DNA from: Microcaldota archaeon
Lineage (GTDB): Archaea > Micrarchaeota > Micrarchaeia > Micrarchaeales > Micrarchaeaceae
Assembly: GCA_021792775.1 (NCBI GenBank)
Contig: JAJYTZ010000006.1
Span: 1-35,664, forward strand
Length of the DNA: 35,664 bases
Direction of reading: 5' to 3'
This document shows positions 1-8,869 of this stretch, in pieces. Made by a program: the position numbers and the translations under genes. The notes beneath the pieces are model-generated. The model searched no databases and was not told the DNA's origin. It was given only the letters and a program-made list of their open reading frames with translations. Numbering within the stretch: position 1 is the stretch's first letter; every line of letters begins with the position of its first letter.

Positions 1-1176
1 CTTCCATATATAATAGACCCAAGCTGTGGGTCGGGAACATTCTTAATCCAAGCAATAAAACTAACTCATAACCTAATCAGTTCTAAAAGAAAGGATTTGG
101 AAAAAGTAAGCACAGGTCTTGAAGAATTTTTGAGTAGTAATTTCCCTCAAACGAAAAAACAAGTATGGGCACAGGAATATCTTTATGGTATAGATTTTAG
201 TGCTCTTTTAGGGATAACTACAAAAGTAAATATGATTTTGCACGGAGACGGGCACGTTCATACTTACGCTAAAGACGCCTTATCTGATTTAGATAATTTC
301 TCGGCAAAATTAAAACATAAAAAACATAGTGAAGTCTATGAGAAAGAAGTTAATGAAAACTTTGACGTTATAATATCAAATCCACCTTTTGCTACATCAT
401 TAGACCCAAGAACAGAATTAAAGTTAAAGGAGCTATACACATTCGGAGATAAAGAAGTATCTGAAAATCTATTTATTGAAAGGTATTATCAATTATTGAA
501 AGAAAATGGAAGATTAGGTGTAGTGCTTCCTGAGAGCGTATTTGATACAACAAAGAACACTTATATCAGGATATTCTTATTCAAATATTTCTGGGTTAAA
601 TCAATAGTATCTCTTATGGGTGGTCAAAAGAGAGGAGCTTTTGCTCCATACACTTCAACGAAGACATGCTTATTCTTCGCACAGAAAAAAACTATAGATG
701 AAGTAAAAGAATGGGATAAAGTATGGGATAAAAATGAGCAAGATTATTATAAAATCTTATCAGAATTAAAGAGTAAAATAGGTAAGAGTATCACATTCTC
801 AACTGAAGAACAGAAAGAGATTATAGAGGGCTTTAAGTCTCTATTCAAAGTGCATTTTGAAGAGGAGGATGAAAAAAGAGACTTTGCATACATACTTAAT
901 AAATATACTGAATTAACGAAGGATAAGAGAATTAAAGACTGGTGGATATTCTATGAAGTCTCAAAATACTTTATGAAGAATCACCCCACTGAGAGCACAT
1001 ATCAAGTCTTTCACGTTGAAGAAATAGGTTATAAAAGAACAAAGAGAGGAGAAAGAAAAAGACCAAATTATCTTTATAATGTTGTAAGCAAGGATGGTAA
1101 AGAAACAATCCACATAAACACGGAAAATCCTACAACAGTCTTGGAAGTTATGAGAGGTAGTATAAAATGGAAATGA
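1..1176 (+). CDS. hsdM: Type I restriction-modification N6-adenine methyltransferase HsdM, 5'-truncated
   Basis: The reading frame is open from base 1, so the gene starts before the window; TTG at 97 is only an internal codon. The first codons give IIDPSCGSGTFL, the AdoMet-binding motif I of N6-DNA methylases, and residues about 120-130 of the visible part give VIISNPPF, the catalytic (N/D)PPF motif IV. The rest is the charged C-terminal part usual for HsdM. In the family, two HsdM bind one HsdS to methylate adenine and, with HsdR, restrict unmodified DNA. It overlaps hsdS by 10 nt (1167-1176), so the two are translationally coupled. No HsdR is visible; it may lie upstream. The base composition is visibly more AT-rich than the genes after 2.9 kb, suggesting transfer. 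Family assignment is firm; activity is inferred. Confidence 0.93.
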   Translation, partial: LPYIIDPSCGSGTFLIQAIKLTHNLISSKRKDLEKVSTGLEEFLSSNFPQTKKQVWAQEYLYGIDFSALLGITTKVNMILHGDGHVHTYAKDALSDLDNFSAKLKHKKHSEVYEKEVNENFDVIISNPPFATSLDPRTELKLKELYTFGDKEVSENLFIERYYQLLKENGRLGVVLPESVFDTTKNTYIRIFLFKYFWVKSIVSLMGGQKRGAFAPYTSTKTCLFFAQKKTIDEVKEWDKVWDKNEQDYYKILSELKSKIGKSITFSTEEQKEIIEGFKSLFKVHFEEEDEKRDFAYILNKYTELTKDKRIKDWWIFYEVSKYFMKNHPTESTYQVFHVEEIGYKRTKRGERKRPNYLYNVVSKDGKETIHINTENPTTVLEVMRGSIKWK

Positions 1177-2612
1177 ACTTCAAATTTCTCTCTATGGATG
1201 GAGTGATGATTTGTAATAACTTCTCAGTAAGAATGACACCACTTTATCACTTGATTTTATCTGATATAGCGTTTAAGAAAAAAAATGGATTTATGGCAAA
1301 GAAGTTAGGGAATTATGTTAATGTAGCTGGTGGTGAAGATATTTATGCAAAAAATTACTCTTTTGATGAAACCGATTATCTTTACCTATCTATAAAAAAT
1401 ATAGGGATAAATGAGATAAAAATAGAGGATGTAGATATAATATCTGTTGAAAAGGAAATCGGAGAGCAGTTAGAAAAAGATAATCGTTTATTGAAGGAAA
1501 ATGATGTAGTAATTACACGTTCTGGCACGATAGGGATTACTGTATTGATAACAAAAGAAATGTTAAAACAAAAGAAATTAATCCCATCAGGATACGTTAA
1601 GGTATTGAAAACAAATAAGGAAGTGTTGTCTAAATTTTTGATGTATTACCTAAGCAATCCAATAATTAAAGAACTTATGGAGATAGAGGCAACTGGTAAA
1701 GATCAGAAAAACCTCTCCAATTCAGCAGTAAAGGAGCTTCCTTTTCCCTCAATATCACCAGAAAACCAACAGAAAGTCCTAAATTCTGTGGAAAAAATCC
1801 AAGAGCAGATAAACAAGCTAAATGTTGAATACAAGCAAGAAACAGAAATAATAAACAGTATCTTTAACAAGATACTTCCTTACTCTCCAAGCAAGGAAGA
1901 AAAAATATATAAAAAGCAATTAGATTTGGAAAAACTACAAAATGACAAGTATTTTAGAACAGACCCAGATTACTTCAAATATATCAGGGAATACAATAAC
2001 TTCATAAAGGCTAACAAGCAAGTGCAATTCCATAAATTATCGCGCTACTTAGAAGATTATGAATCTGGTAAGCCCATAGAACGTAAGGACTATGCGGATG
2101 TAGAAACTGATTATGTGCATATAGTTCCAAGAGACATACAAAATGGAAAATTCCATCTAAAAGACGCTATATACCTCAATTACAAAAAAGGAGAGGAACT
2201 TCAAGAGGTTAGGTGCAAGAAAGGAGATATTTTGTTAGTAATAGCTTCTAATTGCGGAAATGCAACGATACTTGATAGAAATGATAAGAAATACACAATA
2301 TCACATTACATAGCAAATTTACGAGTTAAAGACATTAACAAAAACTTCCTTATCTATTATTTTTATTATGCTCCAATAAACCTTTACTTTAGGGCTGTAG
2401 AGACAGGTAAAGGACAAAAGAACTTACCTAATCAATATATTTTTGACCTAAAAATACCAAAGATAGAGAATCAGGAAGCAATAGTAAAGGAGATAGATGA
2501 TGAATTAGAGAAACACAGCAAAATTAAGAAGGAACTTATAAGCCTAAAGAAAGAGATAAATGATGTTTTTTGGTCAGAATTGCATAAATACACAAAAGAA
2601 AGGGGGAAATAA
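1167..2612 (+). CDS. hsdS: Type I restriction-modification specificity subunit HsdS
   Basis: The 481-residue protein has the two-fold internal architecture of HsdS: target-recognition domain 1 (about residues 40-200), a helical spacer (about 200-255, EKIQEQINKLNVEYKQE), target-recognition domain 2 (about 270-440) and a second helical segment (about 445-480). Each TRD ends in a similar motif, TGKDQKNLSNSAVKELPFP and TGKGQKNLPNQYIFDLKIP, marking the duplicated unit. HsdS determines the bipartite DNA site recognised by the methylase and restriction complex. The ATG at 1167 lies inside the end of hsdM. The first 40 residues look like an extension relative to the usual start near 'KLGNYVNV', so an internal start is possible. 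AT-rich composition matches hsdM. Confidence 0.92.
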   Translation: MEMNFKFLSMDGVMICNNFSVRMTPLYHLILSDIAFKKKNGFMAKKLGNYVNVAGGEDIYAKNYSFDETDYLYLSIKNIGINEIKIEDVDIISVEKEIGEQLEKDNRLLKENDVVITRSGTIGITVLITKEMLKQKKLIPSGYVKVLKTNKEVLSKFLMYYLSNPIIKELMEIEATGKDQKNLSNSAVKELPFPSISPENQQKVLNSVEKIQEQINKLNVEYKQETEIINSIFNKILPYSPSKEEKIYKKQLDLEKLQNDKYFRTDPDYFKYIREYNNFIKANKQVQFHKLSRYLEDYESGKPIERKDYADVETDYVHIVPRDIQNGKFHLKDAIYLNYKKGEELQEVRCKKGDILLVIASNCGNATILDRNDKKYTISHYIANLRVKDINKNFLIYYFYYAPINLYFRAVETGKGQKNLPNQYIFDLKIPKIENQEAIVKEIDDELEKHSKIKKELISLKKEINDVFWSELHKYTKERGK

Positions 2613-2783
2613 ATGCCAAAGAAAACTGAAAATGCAGTAATCCTAAAGGCAAATAGATACTTGATAATTCAACGTCTAATGGCACACAAGAAGATAAGCG
2701 AGATAGCGACAGAGATAGGGGTAGGCTATGATGCACTTTATAATTATCTCGCAACTGGAAAGATACTTGACGATAAAGATTGA
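2613..2783 (+). CDS. 56-residue helix-turn-helix protein behind hsdS
   Basis: This short ORF starts at the base after the hsdS stop codon, with a strong ribosome-binding stretch (AAAGGGGG, within the end of hsdS). It encodes a basic protein with a helix-turn-helix reading KISEIATEIGVGYDALYNYL (about residues 27-46), of the type found in small regulators and recombination-associated proteins. It ends exactly where a set of three 14-bp direct repeats begins. By position it could regulate the R-M genes, like controller proteins of other restriction systems, or be a leftover of a mobile element. Neither is shown by the sequence. That it is translated is likely because of the ribosome-binding site and coding-like composition. 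Confidence 0.7.
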   Translation: MPKKTENAVILKANRYLIIQRLMAHKKISEIATEIGVGYDALYNYLATGKILDDKD

Positions 2784-2833
2784 CTTTCTGAGCAAGTTTC
2801 AGACTTTCTGAGCAAAATGGACTTTATGAGCAA
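2782..2833 (+). repeat. Three 14-bp direct repeats after the R-M island
   Basis: GACTTTCTGAGCAA occurs at 2782-2795 and 2802-2815, and GACTTTATGAGCAA (one change) at 2820-2833. The starts are spaced 20 and 18 bp apart. The first copy begins inside the stop codon of the small HTH gene. Composition changes from AT-rich to the more balanced genome average just after this array, so it may mark the island boundary. It could also be an operator set for the HTH protein. Confidence 0.85.
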
Positions 2834-2883
2834 AGCCGCTAGGGGAAGAAGGCTTTAATATTCTACACCTGTATAATGTAATC

Positions 2884-3111
2884 ATGGAAAAGGTAAAGTA
2901 CAGAGTATTGATAGAACAGGACGAAGATGGCATATTCGTAGCTACAGTGCCGCAGTTGCCTGGTTGCATATCTGACGGCAAGACAAGAAAAGAGGCAATA
3001 AATAATATAAAGGAGGCCATAGTCGGGTATCTTGCCAGCCTTAAGAAGCACGACGAGCCGATCCCTCCATCCATAAAAGAGGAGGTGGTGTCGGTGAGCG
3101 TAAATGCCTAA
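2884..3111 (+). CDS. hicB: HicB-type antitoxin
   Basis: The 75-residue protein matches the HicB/UPF0150 fold: a degraded RNase H-like sheet beginning YRVLIEQDEDGIFVATVPQL, the family-typical LPGCISDGKTRKEAINNIKEAI (about residues 24-45), and a short tail. HicB proteins bind and neutralise the HicA toxin and often repress their own operon. No added C-terminal HTH or ribbon-helix-helix is present, so DNA binding is uncertain. The gene overlaps the next ORF, a HicA homologue, by 8 nt (3104-3111), the usual toxin-antitoxin coupling although here antitoxin is first. Start is the ATG at 2884. Confidence 0.9.
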   Translation: MEKVKYRVLIEQDEDGIFVATVPQLPGCISDGKTRKEAINNIKEAIVGYLASLKKHDEPIPPSIKEEVVSVSVNA

Positions 3112-3331
3112 ACTTCCAATTGTATCAACATCGGAAATCGTAATGGCGCTATCTAAGCTTGGTTACAAATTCGATCATCAATCAGGTAGCCACGTAATTC
3201 TAAGAAATATGCAACCGCCACACAGGAGGGCTGTGATACCGAATAGGAAAGAAGTGCCAAGAGGGACTTTGAGAGTAATAATAAGAGAAACTGGTTTGAC
3301 GGTTGAAGAATTCATCAAGCTTCTGGATTGA
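3104..3331 (+). CDS. hicA: HicA-type mRNA interferase toxin
   Basis: The 75-residue protein is a YcfA/HicA double-stranded-RNA-binding-fold toxin: SEIVMALSKLGYKFDHQSGSHVIL at residues about 10-33 contains the GSH motif whose His is the catalytic residue of HicA nucleases. It is followed by VIPNRKEVPRGTLRVIIRETGLTVEEF, the family's C-terminal helix. HicA cleaves mRNA under stress when freed from HicB. It overlaps hicB by 8 nt and sits at the inner edge of the R-M island, a common place for toxin-antitoxin pairs. All key residues look intact, so the pair is probably functional. Confidence 0.9.
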   Translation: MPKLPIVSTSEIVMALSKLGYKFDHQSGSHVILRNMQPPHRRAVIPNRKEVPRGTLRVIIRETGLTVEEFIKLLD

Positions 3332-3362
3332 GATGGACATCGGATAATAATGCAATAGAGTA

Positions 3363-3941
3363 GTGGTCTGCTTGGGATTGGCAATAATACTTACGATAGT
3401 AATAATAGCGGTAGATTTTCTCATTTCGATGTGGGACGCTTATGCCGGCGGGTACAGCCTTGGACTGATAAAAAAGAACAAGGATGCTTCTAAATTCAGA
3501 AAGATATCGGCTTACGCAGCGGTTGGTCTGGGCCTTGTGGGCGCTACTTACGTCATCGCCATAGTATTGGGTACCATAGCTTACTACTCGGCATATATCT
3601 CGTTTTCAACCTTTAACTTTATACTGAACTTCGACTTCATATTCTTAGGCATCCTGATAATAGGCTTCGGATTCATAATAACAATACAGTCCATAATAAT
3701 AGCAGCACGGAGGCGCAGCATATGGAGCATACTTATAGCAGTATTCAACTCTTTCGTGATCGCTTTCGACATATACATGTATGTAGAATCGTTTAAGGAA
3801 TCTGTTTCTGTAATAAGAAGAACCGGGAGAAATAGCAAGGGCAGTGGGCTTATTATCATTATAATAGCTGCCCTCATAGCTGCGGTAATAGTCCATGCAG
3901 CATACAAGCACGGCTATAAGAAAGCGCTTGGAACCGAGTAA
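3363..3941 (+). CDS. Small multi-pass membrane protein of unknown function
   Basis: The protein is very hydrophobic, with about five predicted membrane segments: residues 3-24, 48-72, 83-105, 119-137 and 161-181. The loops are short and basic (KKNKDASKFRK, RRTGRNSKG) and the C-terminus is basic. I do not recognise the family. The start is taken as GTG at 3363, the first start codon after an in-frame stop at 3348-3350; TTG at 3372 is an alternative. It is preceded closely by hicA but has a different composition, so it is probably a core gene next to the island. Confidence 0.6.
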   Translation: MVCLGLAIILTIVIIAVDFLISMWDAYAGGYSLGLIKKNKDASKFRKISAYAAVGLGLVGATYVIAIVLGTIAYYSAYISFSTFNFILNFDFIFLGILIIGFGFIITIQSIIIAARRRSIWSILIAVFNSFVIAFDIYMYVESFKESVSVIRRTGRNSKGSGLIIIIIAALIAAVIVHAAYKHGYKKALGTE

Positions 3942-4049
3942 CAGCATAGCATACACTGAAGCGCATAAGGCTCTTGCAAAGGTATTTAATTTTTGAAGAT
4001 AAGAGTATACTGTCTCTTGCCTTGTGAAATTCGAGACTGTGGTGAATAT

Positions 4050-4370
4050 ATGTCAGTAAAAGAAGTGAACGAGAAAAATTTTGAGTCGGAAGTGCTCAAG
4101 TCCTCCCTGCCGGTTATTGTAGACTTTTGGGCTCCTTGGTGTGGGCCTTGCAGAATGTTCTCCCCGATAATAGATGAGGTGTCTGGGGATTACAATGGAA
4201 AGGCCAATTTCGTCAAGATAAACGCGGACGAGAACGAGAAACTTGTTGGCGAGTATGAGGTTATGGGAATACCCACTGTTGCGCTCATCGAAAAGGGAAA
4301 GCTGAAGGCTGTCAGCGTAGGCGCAATCGGAAAAGATGCATTAAAGAGCTGGATAAACAAGAACATATGA
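4050..4370 (+). CDS. trxA: Thioredoxin
   Basis: The 106-residue protein is a complete thioredoxin: VIVDFWAPWCGPC (residues 22-34) contains the WCGPC redox site, followed by KINADEN and the cis-proline loop MGIPTV. It reduces cytosolic disulfides using its vicinal cysteines C31 and C34. I chose the ATG at 4050, preceded by GGTGA at the proper distance, over the upstream in-frame ATG at 3993, because the family begins here and the extra 19 residues carry no recognisable sequence. The gene ends 4 nt before hisS, so the two are probably co-transcribed. A TATA-like TATTTAAT lies near 3983. Confidence 0.95.
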   Translation: MSVKEVNEKNFESEVLKSSLPVIVDFWAPWCGPCRMFSPIIDEVSGDYNGKANFVKINADENEKLVGEYEVMGIPTVALIEKGKLKAVSVGAIGKDALKSWINKNI

Positions 4371-4374
4371 TCGT

Positions 4375-5664
4375 ATGGACATACCTTTTCCTAGAGGGGT
4401 CAGGGACTTCATGCCAAATGAGGCTCTCTTCAGGGACAAAGTAATCCGCACAGTAGAGGGTGTCTTCCAGAGATTCGGCTTTTTGACCATCGAAACTCCG
4501 AAGATAGAGTCGCTGGAGCTTCTCAAGGCGAAGAATGCGATAGGGGAAGAGAACAAGCTCATATTCGAGATTGCCCAGGAGAACCTTGGACTGAGGTATG
4601 ATATGACCGTATCCCTTGCCAGGTATGTTGCTATGCACCAAGACCTTCCTCTTCCTTTTAAGAGATACTGTGTCGGTCTTTCATGGAGGATGGACGAACC
4701 TCAACGGCTCAGATACAGGGAATTTACCCAAGCTGATATAGACATAATAGGCGGCAGCGTGGCTGCCTCTAACGCTGAAATAATAGGTGCCGCCTCTGCA
4801 GCCTTTGATGCATTGGGGATTGCAGTCGATATGTCATTAAACAGCAGAGAGATAATAGAACGGGCACTGGTCAATTTCGGAGTTGGGGTGGAGAAACTCA
4901 TAGGATGTATGAGGATATTGGATAAATTCGATAAGCAGGGAAATGCGATACAAAAACTTCTTGATGAATACGTCGGCGAGGATGTATCGGCGAAGCTGAT
5001 GGATATGATAAACTTTCAGGGAACTAACGAGGAAAAGATAAGGTACGCCGCCGAGATTGCCGGAGATGACGCGGTAAAGGAATTGAGGGACACGCTTGAT
5101 GTGTTGGATGCGTACGCGGTCAAACAGAGGATCGTTGTGGATTTTGCCGTGATACGCGGCCTTGACTATTACACTGGCATGGTATTGGAGATGAGATTAG
5201 ATAGGACTGTGGAGATAAATGGGGAGATGGTCAGAAAGTTCGACGTCCTGGGTGGCGGAGGCCGCTACGCTAATCTTGTGAAGAACCTTGGAGGAAGGGA
5301 GCTTGGAGGAGTTGGAGTGGCGCTCGGAATAGATAGAATACTTGACGTACTTGATTTTACCAATCAGAAGAAGAAGAGTATGGCGGACATCTTTGTTGCC
5401 AACATAAAACAGAACAATTTCAAGTACGCATTGAGAATTGCCAATGTTCTCAGGGAGGGGGGAGTGCCCACAGACATTAATCTGGCCGATAGGAACATAT
5501 CGAACCAGCTTTCCTATGCTTCCAATATAGGCTATAAATTTGTGATTGTCGTTGGGGACAGCGAGGAGAAAAATAGTACGGTAAAGGTAAGAAATATGGT
5601 AAGCGGTGAGGAGAAGGAAGTTGAATCGGGCAATATCCTAGACTTCTTCCCGAATAAACCTTAG
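4375..5664 (+). CDS. hisS: Histidyl-tRNA synthetase
   Basis: The 429-residue class II synthetase charges tRNA-His. Visible marks are PRGVRDFMP near the N-terminus, motif 2 (SWRMDEPQRLRYREFTQADI, about residues 103-122) with the ATP-binding arginine, the histidine-specific VIRGLDYYTGMVLE (about 260-273), and motif 3 with the glycine-rich GVGVALGIDRI (about 313-323). A C-terminal anticodon-binding domain follows (about 335-429). Length is normal. The ATG at 4375 follows the thioredoxin stop by 4 nt, indicating co-transcription. Its stop overlaps the stop of the opposite-strand gene by 4 nt, so the two converge. Confidence 0.95.
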   Translation: MDIPFPRGVRDFMPNEALFRDKVIRTVEGVFQRFGFLTIETPKIESLELLKAKNAIGEENKLIFEIAQENLGLRYDMTVSLARYVAMHQDLPLPFKRYCVGLSWRMDEPQRLRYREFTQADIDIIGGSVAASNAEIIGAASAAFDALGIAVDMSLNSREIIERALVNFGVGVEKLIGCMRILDKFDKQGNAIQKLLDEYVGEDVSAKLMDMINFQGTNEEKIRYAAEIAGDDAVKELRDTLDVLDAYAVKQRIVVDFAVIRGLDYYTGMVLEMRLDRTVEINGEMVRKFDVLGGGGRYANLVKNLGGRELGGVGVALGIDRILDVLDFTNQKKKSMADIFVANIKQNNFKYALRIANVLREGGVPTDINLADRNISNQLSYASNIGYKFVIVVGDSEEKNSTVKVRNMVSGEEKEVESGNILDFFPNKP

Positions 5665-6164
5665 GGTTTGGATAAGCCATCCTGCATGTGTCTCTTTCCT
5701 TCCTCTGTTCTTGAGTCTATATCCTTTGCGAGCGATGTCCTTTGTTCATCAGACATAACGTTCTGGAGTATGTATTTAGAGTAGTTGCTTGCCGTCTGTG
5801 ATATATCCATGAGTATAGATTGCACCTCTGAGGGCTTTAGGTTCATATCCTTTGTGGGCTGCATCATCTCTATCCCGACCGGCGCATACCTGAATACCAT
5901 AGTTATCGCGCTGCGCACATTCTCGAACAGGACGGTGACTGTGGCGCTTGTGGTGAACATTCCCTCTATTTCTAAAGGTTCCTCTATCGCACCGAAACAG
6001 TACACTACTCCAGGCTCTTTGAGGAGGCGATTGTTCACAAGATCTACCAGCAGAGGCTGCAGTTTCTCTTTGTCCTTGCTGTGCATATCGAAATAAAGTT
6101 TTAGGAGTATTCCCCCGCTGTTTATTTTGTCGTCTGTGACTTTCTGTACGTCTGTCTTTGGCAT
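5661..6164 (-). CDS. Conserved-looking protein of unknown function, promoter-positioned start
   Basis: The 167-residue soluble protein has no signal peptide or membrane segment and no motif I recognise. It has an alternating helix and strand pattern (LQPLLVDLVNN, PGVVYCFGAIEEPL, TTSATVTVLFENV) and a charged, probably disordered end (SRTEEGKRHMQDGLSKP). A TATA box (TTTATATA on the minus strand, about 6200-6191) lies about 30 nt upstream of ATG 6164, giving an almost leaderless mRNA. The in-frame GTG at 6185 would lie upstream of that transcription start, so I prefer 6164. It converges with hisS, overlapping by 4 nt. The function is unknown. Confidence 0.75.
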   Translation of the reverse strand: MPKTDVQKVTDDKINSGGILLKLYFDMHSKDKEKLQPLLVDLVNNRLLKEPGVVYCFGAIEEPLEIEGMFTTSATVTVLFENVRSAITMVFRYAPVGIEMMQPTKDMNLKPSEVQSILMDISQTASNYSKYILQNVMSDEQRTSLAKDIDSRTEEGKRHMQDGLSKP

Positions 6165-6190
6165 AGGATCCAGTTTATTAAACACGGTTC

Positions 6191-6200
6191 TCTATATAAA
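6191..6200 (-). promoter_or_regulatory. TATA box for the 5661-6164 gene
   Basis: On the minus strand TTTATATAGA sits about 27-30 nt ahead of the ATG at 6164, the spacing seen for several leaderless genes in this window. It lies between this gene and the end of cysS (6210). Confidence 0.6.
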
Positions 6201-6209
6201 CCTTTCAGA

Positions 6210-7664
6210 TTACTTGCGCCGCCACTGCGGACCGTCTTTTGTGTCCTCTACTATTATCCCAAACCTGTCTCTGAGCTCTCTCCTTATTTCATCCGCAGAA
6301 CCGAAATCTCCGCTCTTCCTTGCGTACTCTCTCTCTTCAATCAACCTCCTTGGTTCTGCGCTGAGAGGTTTCGTGGCTGTGTGTTCCTTAAAGGAAAGGC
6401 CTAGCACACCATCCATTTCAAGCAGTACAGCCACTACCGCATCCCTATCCCCATTTGAAAGCTTCCTGGAAGCATTGCGCTTGTTTGCAATGCTTATCAG
6501 GGCATGCATGGATGCGAGCGCCTCCGGAGTATTCATATCGTCTTCCATCCTCCGGAAGAATTCCTGCCCTAACTTTTTTATCTCTGCCCCAAACTCCTTT
6601 TCCGGCACTCCCTCTGGCATACTGCCCGATATCCTTTCTATGAATGAGTATATCGACTCTATCGTGCGCTGGGCGCTCTTGAGCGCATCTACTGTCATGT
6701 TCATTATGCTCCGGTAATGACCGGTCAATACAAAATATCTGTATCCTTGCGGGGATATTCCCATCCCTTCCAGGTCCTCTATCGTATATGTGTTATGCAG
6801 GGACTTCGACATCTTGGAGCCGTTTACCTTAAGGAATTCGTTGTGCACCCAGAAGTTCACGAACTTTTTTCCTGTTGCCCCTTCCGACTGCGCAATCTCA
6901 TTTTGGTGATGTATCTGGATATGGTCGACTCCTCCTGTATGCACATCAAAGTGGTCTCCGAGGTATTCCATGCTTATCGCGCTGCATTCTATGTGCCAGC
7001 CGGGAAATCCTCTTCCATATTTCGAGTCCCATACCATTTCTTTCTCATCTGCAGGGGAGAATCTCCATACCGCAAAGTCGGTTATATTTCTTGTGCCTGC
7101 AGGTCGCTCCACCCTTGCTCCGCCCATCAGAGACGCGTTCAGCCTCTTGAAATCAGACCCGGAGAGCTTTCCGTAATCTCCGAACTTGGATGTATCGAAA
7201 TACATTCCGGTCTCCGCCCTGTAAAGATATCCCTTTTTATCGAGTTTCTCTATCAGATTAAGCATTTGTGGTATGTGGTCGGTCGCCCTCGCTATCACTG
7301 ACGGCATCTCTATGTTCAGCTTCTTTATATCCTTGATAAACAGCCTCTCATACTCCCTTGCGACCTCTTTTGCGCTCTTGTGTTCTATTCTTGCTGTCTG
7401 CTTGAGTTTATCCTCTCCGAGATTTCCATCTCCGACAAGCTGACCCACGTCGGTTATGTTCATCACATGCGTTACTTTGTATGAAAGATGCTCGAACACC
7501 CTCCGCAGCGTGTCGGATACTATATATGCGCGGAAGTTGCCTACGTGCGCGTGATTGTATACTGTAGGACCGCAGGAGTACATGCGTATCTCTTTCTGCC
7601 TTATTGCCTTAAAACCTGACTTTTTATGTACAAGGGTGTTGTAGAGCTCCATCCACCCACTCAT
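6210..7664 (-). CDS. cysS: Cysteinyl-tRNA synthetase
   Basis: The 484-residue class I synthetase charges tRNA-Cys. It shows the Zn ligand in SCGPTVYNHAHVGNFRAY (Cys31, with the HIGH-type signature HVGN at 40-43), a second Zn ligand in WHIECS (Cys227), the HHQNE segment (about 252-256), and KMSKS at 284-288. A helical anticodon-binding domain (about 320-484) follows, and length is normal. The ATG at 7664 overlaps the stop of the upstream membrane-protein gene (ATGA), so translation is probably coupled. An internal ATG at residue 5 (MELYNTL) matches the usual family start and is a possible alternative. Confidence 0.96.
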   Translation of the reverse strand: MSGWMELYNTLVHKKSGFKAIRQKEIRMYSCGPTVYNHAHVGNFRAYIVSDTLRRVFEHLSYKVTHVMNITDVGQLVGDGNLGEDKLKQTARIEHKSAKEVAREYERLFIKDIKKLNIEMPSVIARATDHIPQMLNLIEKLDKKGYLYRAETGMYFDTSKFGDYGKLSGSDFKRLNASLMGGARVERPAGTRNITDFAVWRFSPADEKEMVWDSKYGRGFPGWHIECSAISMEYLGDHFDVHTGGVDHIQIHHQNEIAQSEGATGKKFVNFWVHNEFLKVNGSKMSKSLHNTYTIEDLEGMGISPQGYRYFVLTGHYRSIMNMTVDALKSAQRTIESIYSFIERISGSMPEGVPEKEFGAEIKKLGQEFFRRMEDDMNTPEALASMHALISIANKRNASRKLSNGDRDAVVAVLLEMDGVLGLSFKEHTATKPLSAEPRRLIEEREYARKSGDFGSADEIRRELRDRFGIIVEDTKDGPQWRRK

Positions 7665-8743
7665 TTATTTATGGTAAGAGTTGCAGTTATATTTCTAGTC
7701 TGCCAAGGTATCGATGACATATGTATGTCAGATATAGCTGTGAAATTGGTGAGCGGCCGTTCTCTTGTAGGGATTGTAGGCTGTATTCCATATATATCGG
7801 ATACTACCCTAAAACGCACTAGCTTGTTCTTTACCGAGAGCAGTGGGATAGATGCATTTTGGAATGTGTATAGAAGGTCGCTTGAAGACCCGGAATACGT
7901 GTTATAGCTTGCGATTATGGCGGGTGTATTATTCTGGTATAGAACCTCAACGTAGTCGGTCTTGTTATCAGGGCTGACTATCTGGAAATTAAGATATGGA
8001 TAGGTGGCGTTGAAATAAGAGGATGTCAGGTTTCCGGTGAACGGTATTGTTGAGCATGTACCTGTCGATGCGAAGTAGTTTGTGCCGTATAAGCCTTTCC
8101 ACGGAAAGTTCGTAAAGCATACCGCGTTGTTCGCCAGTATTACGTTCTGCGGGACGTTTCCGAAGGCGATGGTGTTTACAGACCATCCCGCGTAAGTGCC
8201 GATAGAAAAGTTTCCATTGAACACAAAATCATACTTATTTTGCGTTGATGGGGTGGTCGTCATGTTGATGGAAAGAATCTGGTGCGGGTCAGGGCAGGTT
8301 CCTTTGTTTCCGTATGTAGCGAAGGTTACAGTGTAGTTCTGCGCTGTCAGATTTAATGAGTTTAGAAATGTGAGGCAGGAATAAGTATAGTTCTGGTTAA
8401 AGTAAGTCTTGTTATTCTGGCCTTTTATTAACACACTGTCTTTTGTCGACATGCCTGAGGCCGACCATACTCCGAGCTCTCCGCCGGTCCATGAGCACTT
8501 ATATCTGACGATGTTGTTCGCGCTTACGCCTTCGTATATGAAGAGGTCTGAGCAGCTTCCGGAGTATACTGCGTTCGTGGTTGTCGTATTCGCTGTGGAG
8601 TTCTTTACCGGAAGAATGGTGCTCGGCACGGATGGAATTATCCGGCCTGTCTTGAATATCTTAAACAGATGTCCGAACATGATTGCCAGAACAAGCAGTA
8701 TTATTACTATTATGAAATATGCAGCCAGCTTCTTCCCGTTCAC
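7661..8743 (-). CDS. Membrane-anchored secreted protein, probably glycosylated
   Basis: The 360-residue protein has one N-terminal hydrophobic segment (residues 6-28, AAYFIIVIILLVLAIMFG) after a basic start, then a long extracytoplasmic part rich in Asn, Thr, Ser and Tyr with many N-X-S/T sites. Several cysteines (SCSDL, YKCSW, YSCLT, GTCPD, AVCFT, GTCST) could form disulfides. I recognise no domain. It begins with a GGTG ribosome-binding site before ATG 8743 and has a TATA-like AAATTATAATC upstream. Its stop overlaps the start of cysS by 4 nt. The coupling with a tRNA synthetase probably reflects compact genome packing. It resembles the surface proteins common in small archaea. Confidence 0.8.
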   Translation of the reverse strand: MNGKKLAAYFIIVIILLVLAIMFGHLFKIFKTGRIIPSVPSTILPVKNSTANTTTTNAVYSGSCSDLFIYEGVSANNIVRYKCSWTGGELGVWSASGMSTKDSVLIKGQNNKTYFNQNYTYSCLTFLNSLNLTAQNYTVTFATYGNKGTCPDPHQILSINMTTTPSTQNKYDFVFNGNFSIGTYAGWSVNTIAFGNVPQNVILANNAVCFTNFPWKGLYGTNYFASTGTCSTIPFTGNLTSSYFNATYPYLNFQIVSPDNKTDYVEVLYQNNTPAIIASYNTYSGSSSDLLYTFQNASIPLLSVKNKLVRFRVVSDIYGIQPTIPTRERPLTNFTAISDIHMSSIPWQTRNITATLTINK

Positions 8744-8869
8744 ATGAACACCGATTATAATTTATGTACCGACACAATTAAAATCTTGGCGTTTGGGCAA
8801 GTGTGGGTAGGAGTTTAATAACCTTTCTAACTATATCTTCATCGATTAACGCTTTAAGGTGTATTCTTT

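Noticed and set aside
1167-2612. Inversion-based switching of hsdS through its internal repeats
   Set aside because: The two TRD-end motifs are similar in protein but not identical in DNA, and there is no recombinase or second hsdS in view.
2782-2833. Short CRISPR array
   Set aside because: Three repeats of 14 bp with 4-6-bp gaps and no cas genes; too short for CRISPR.
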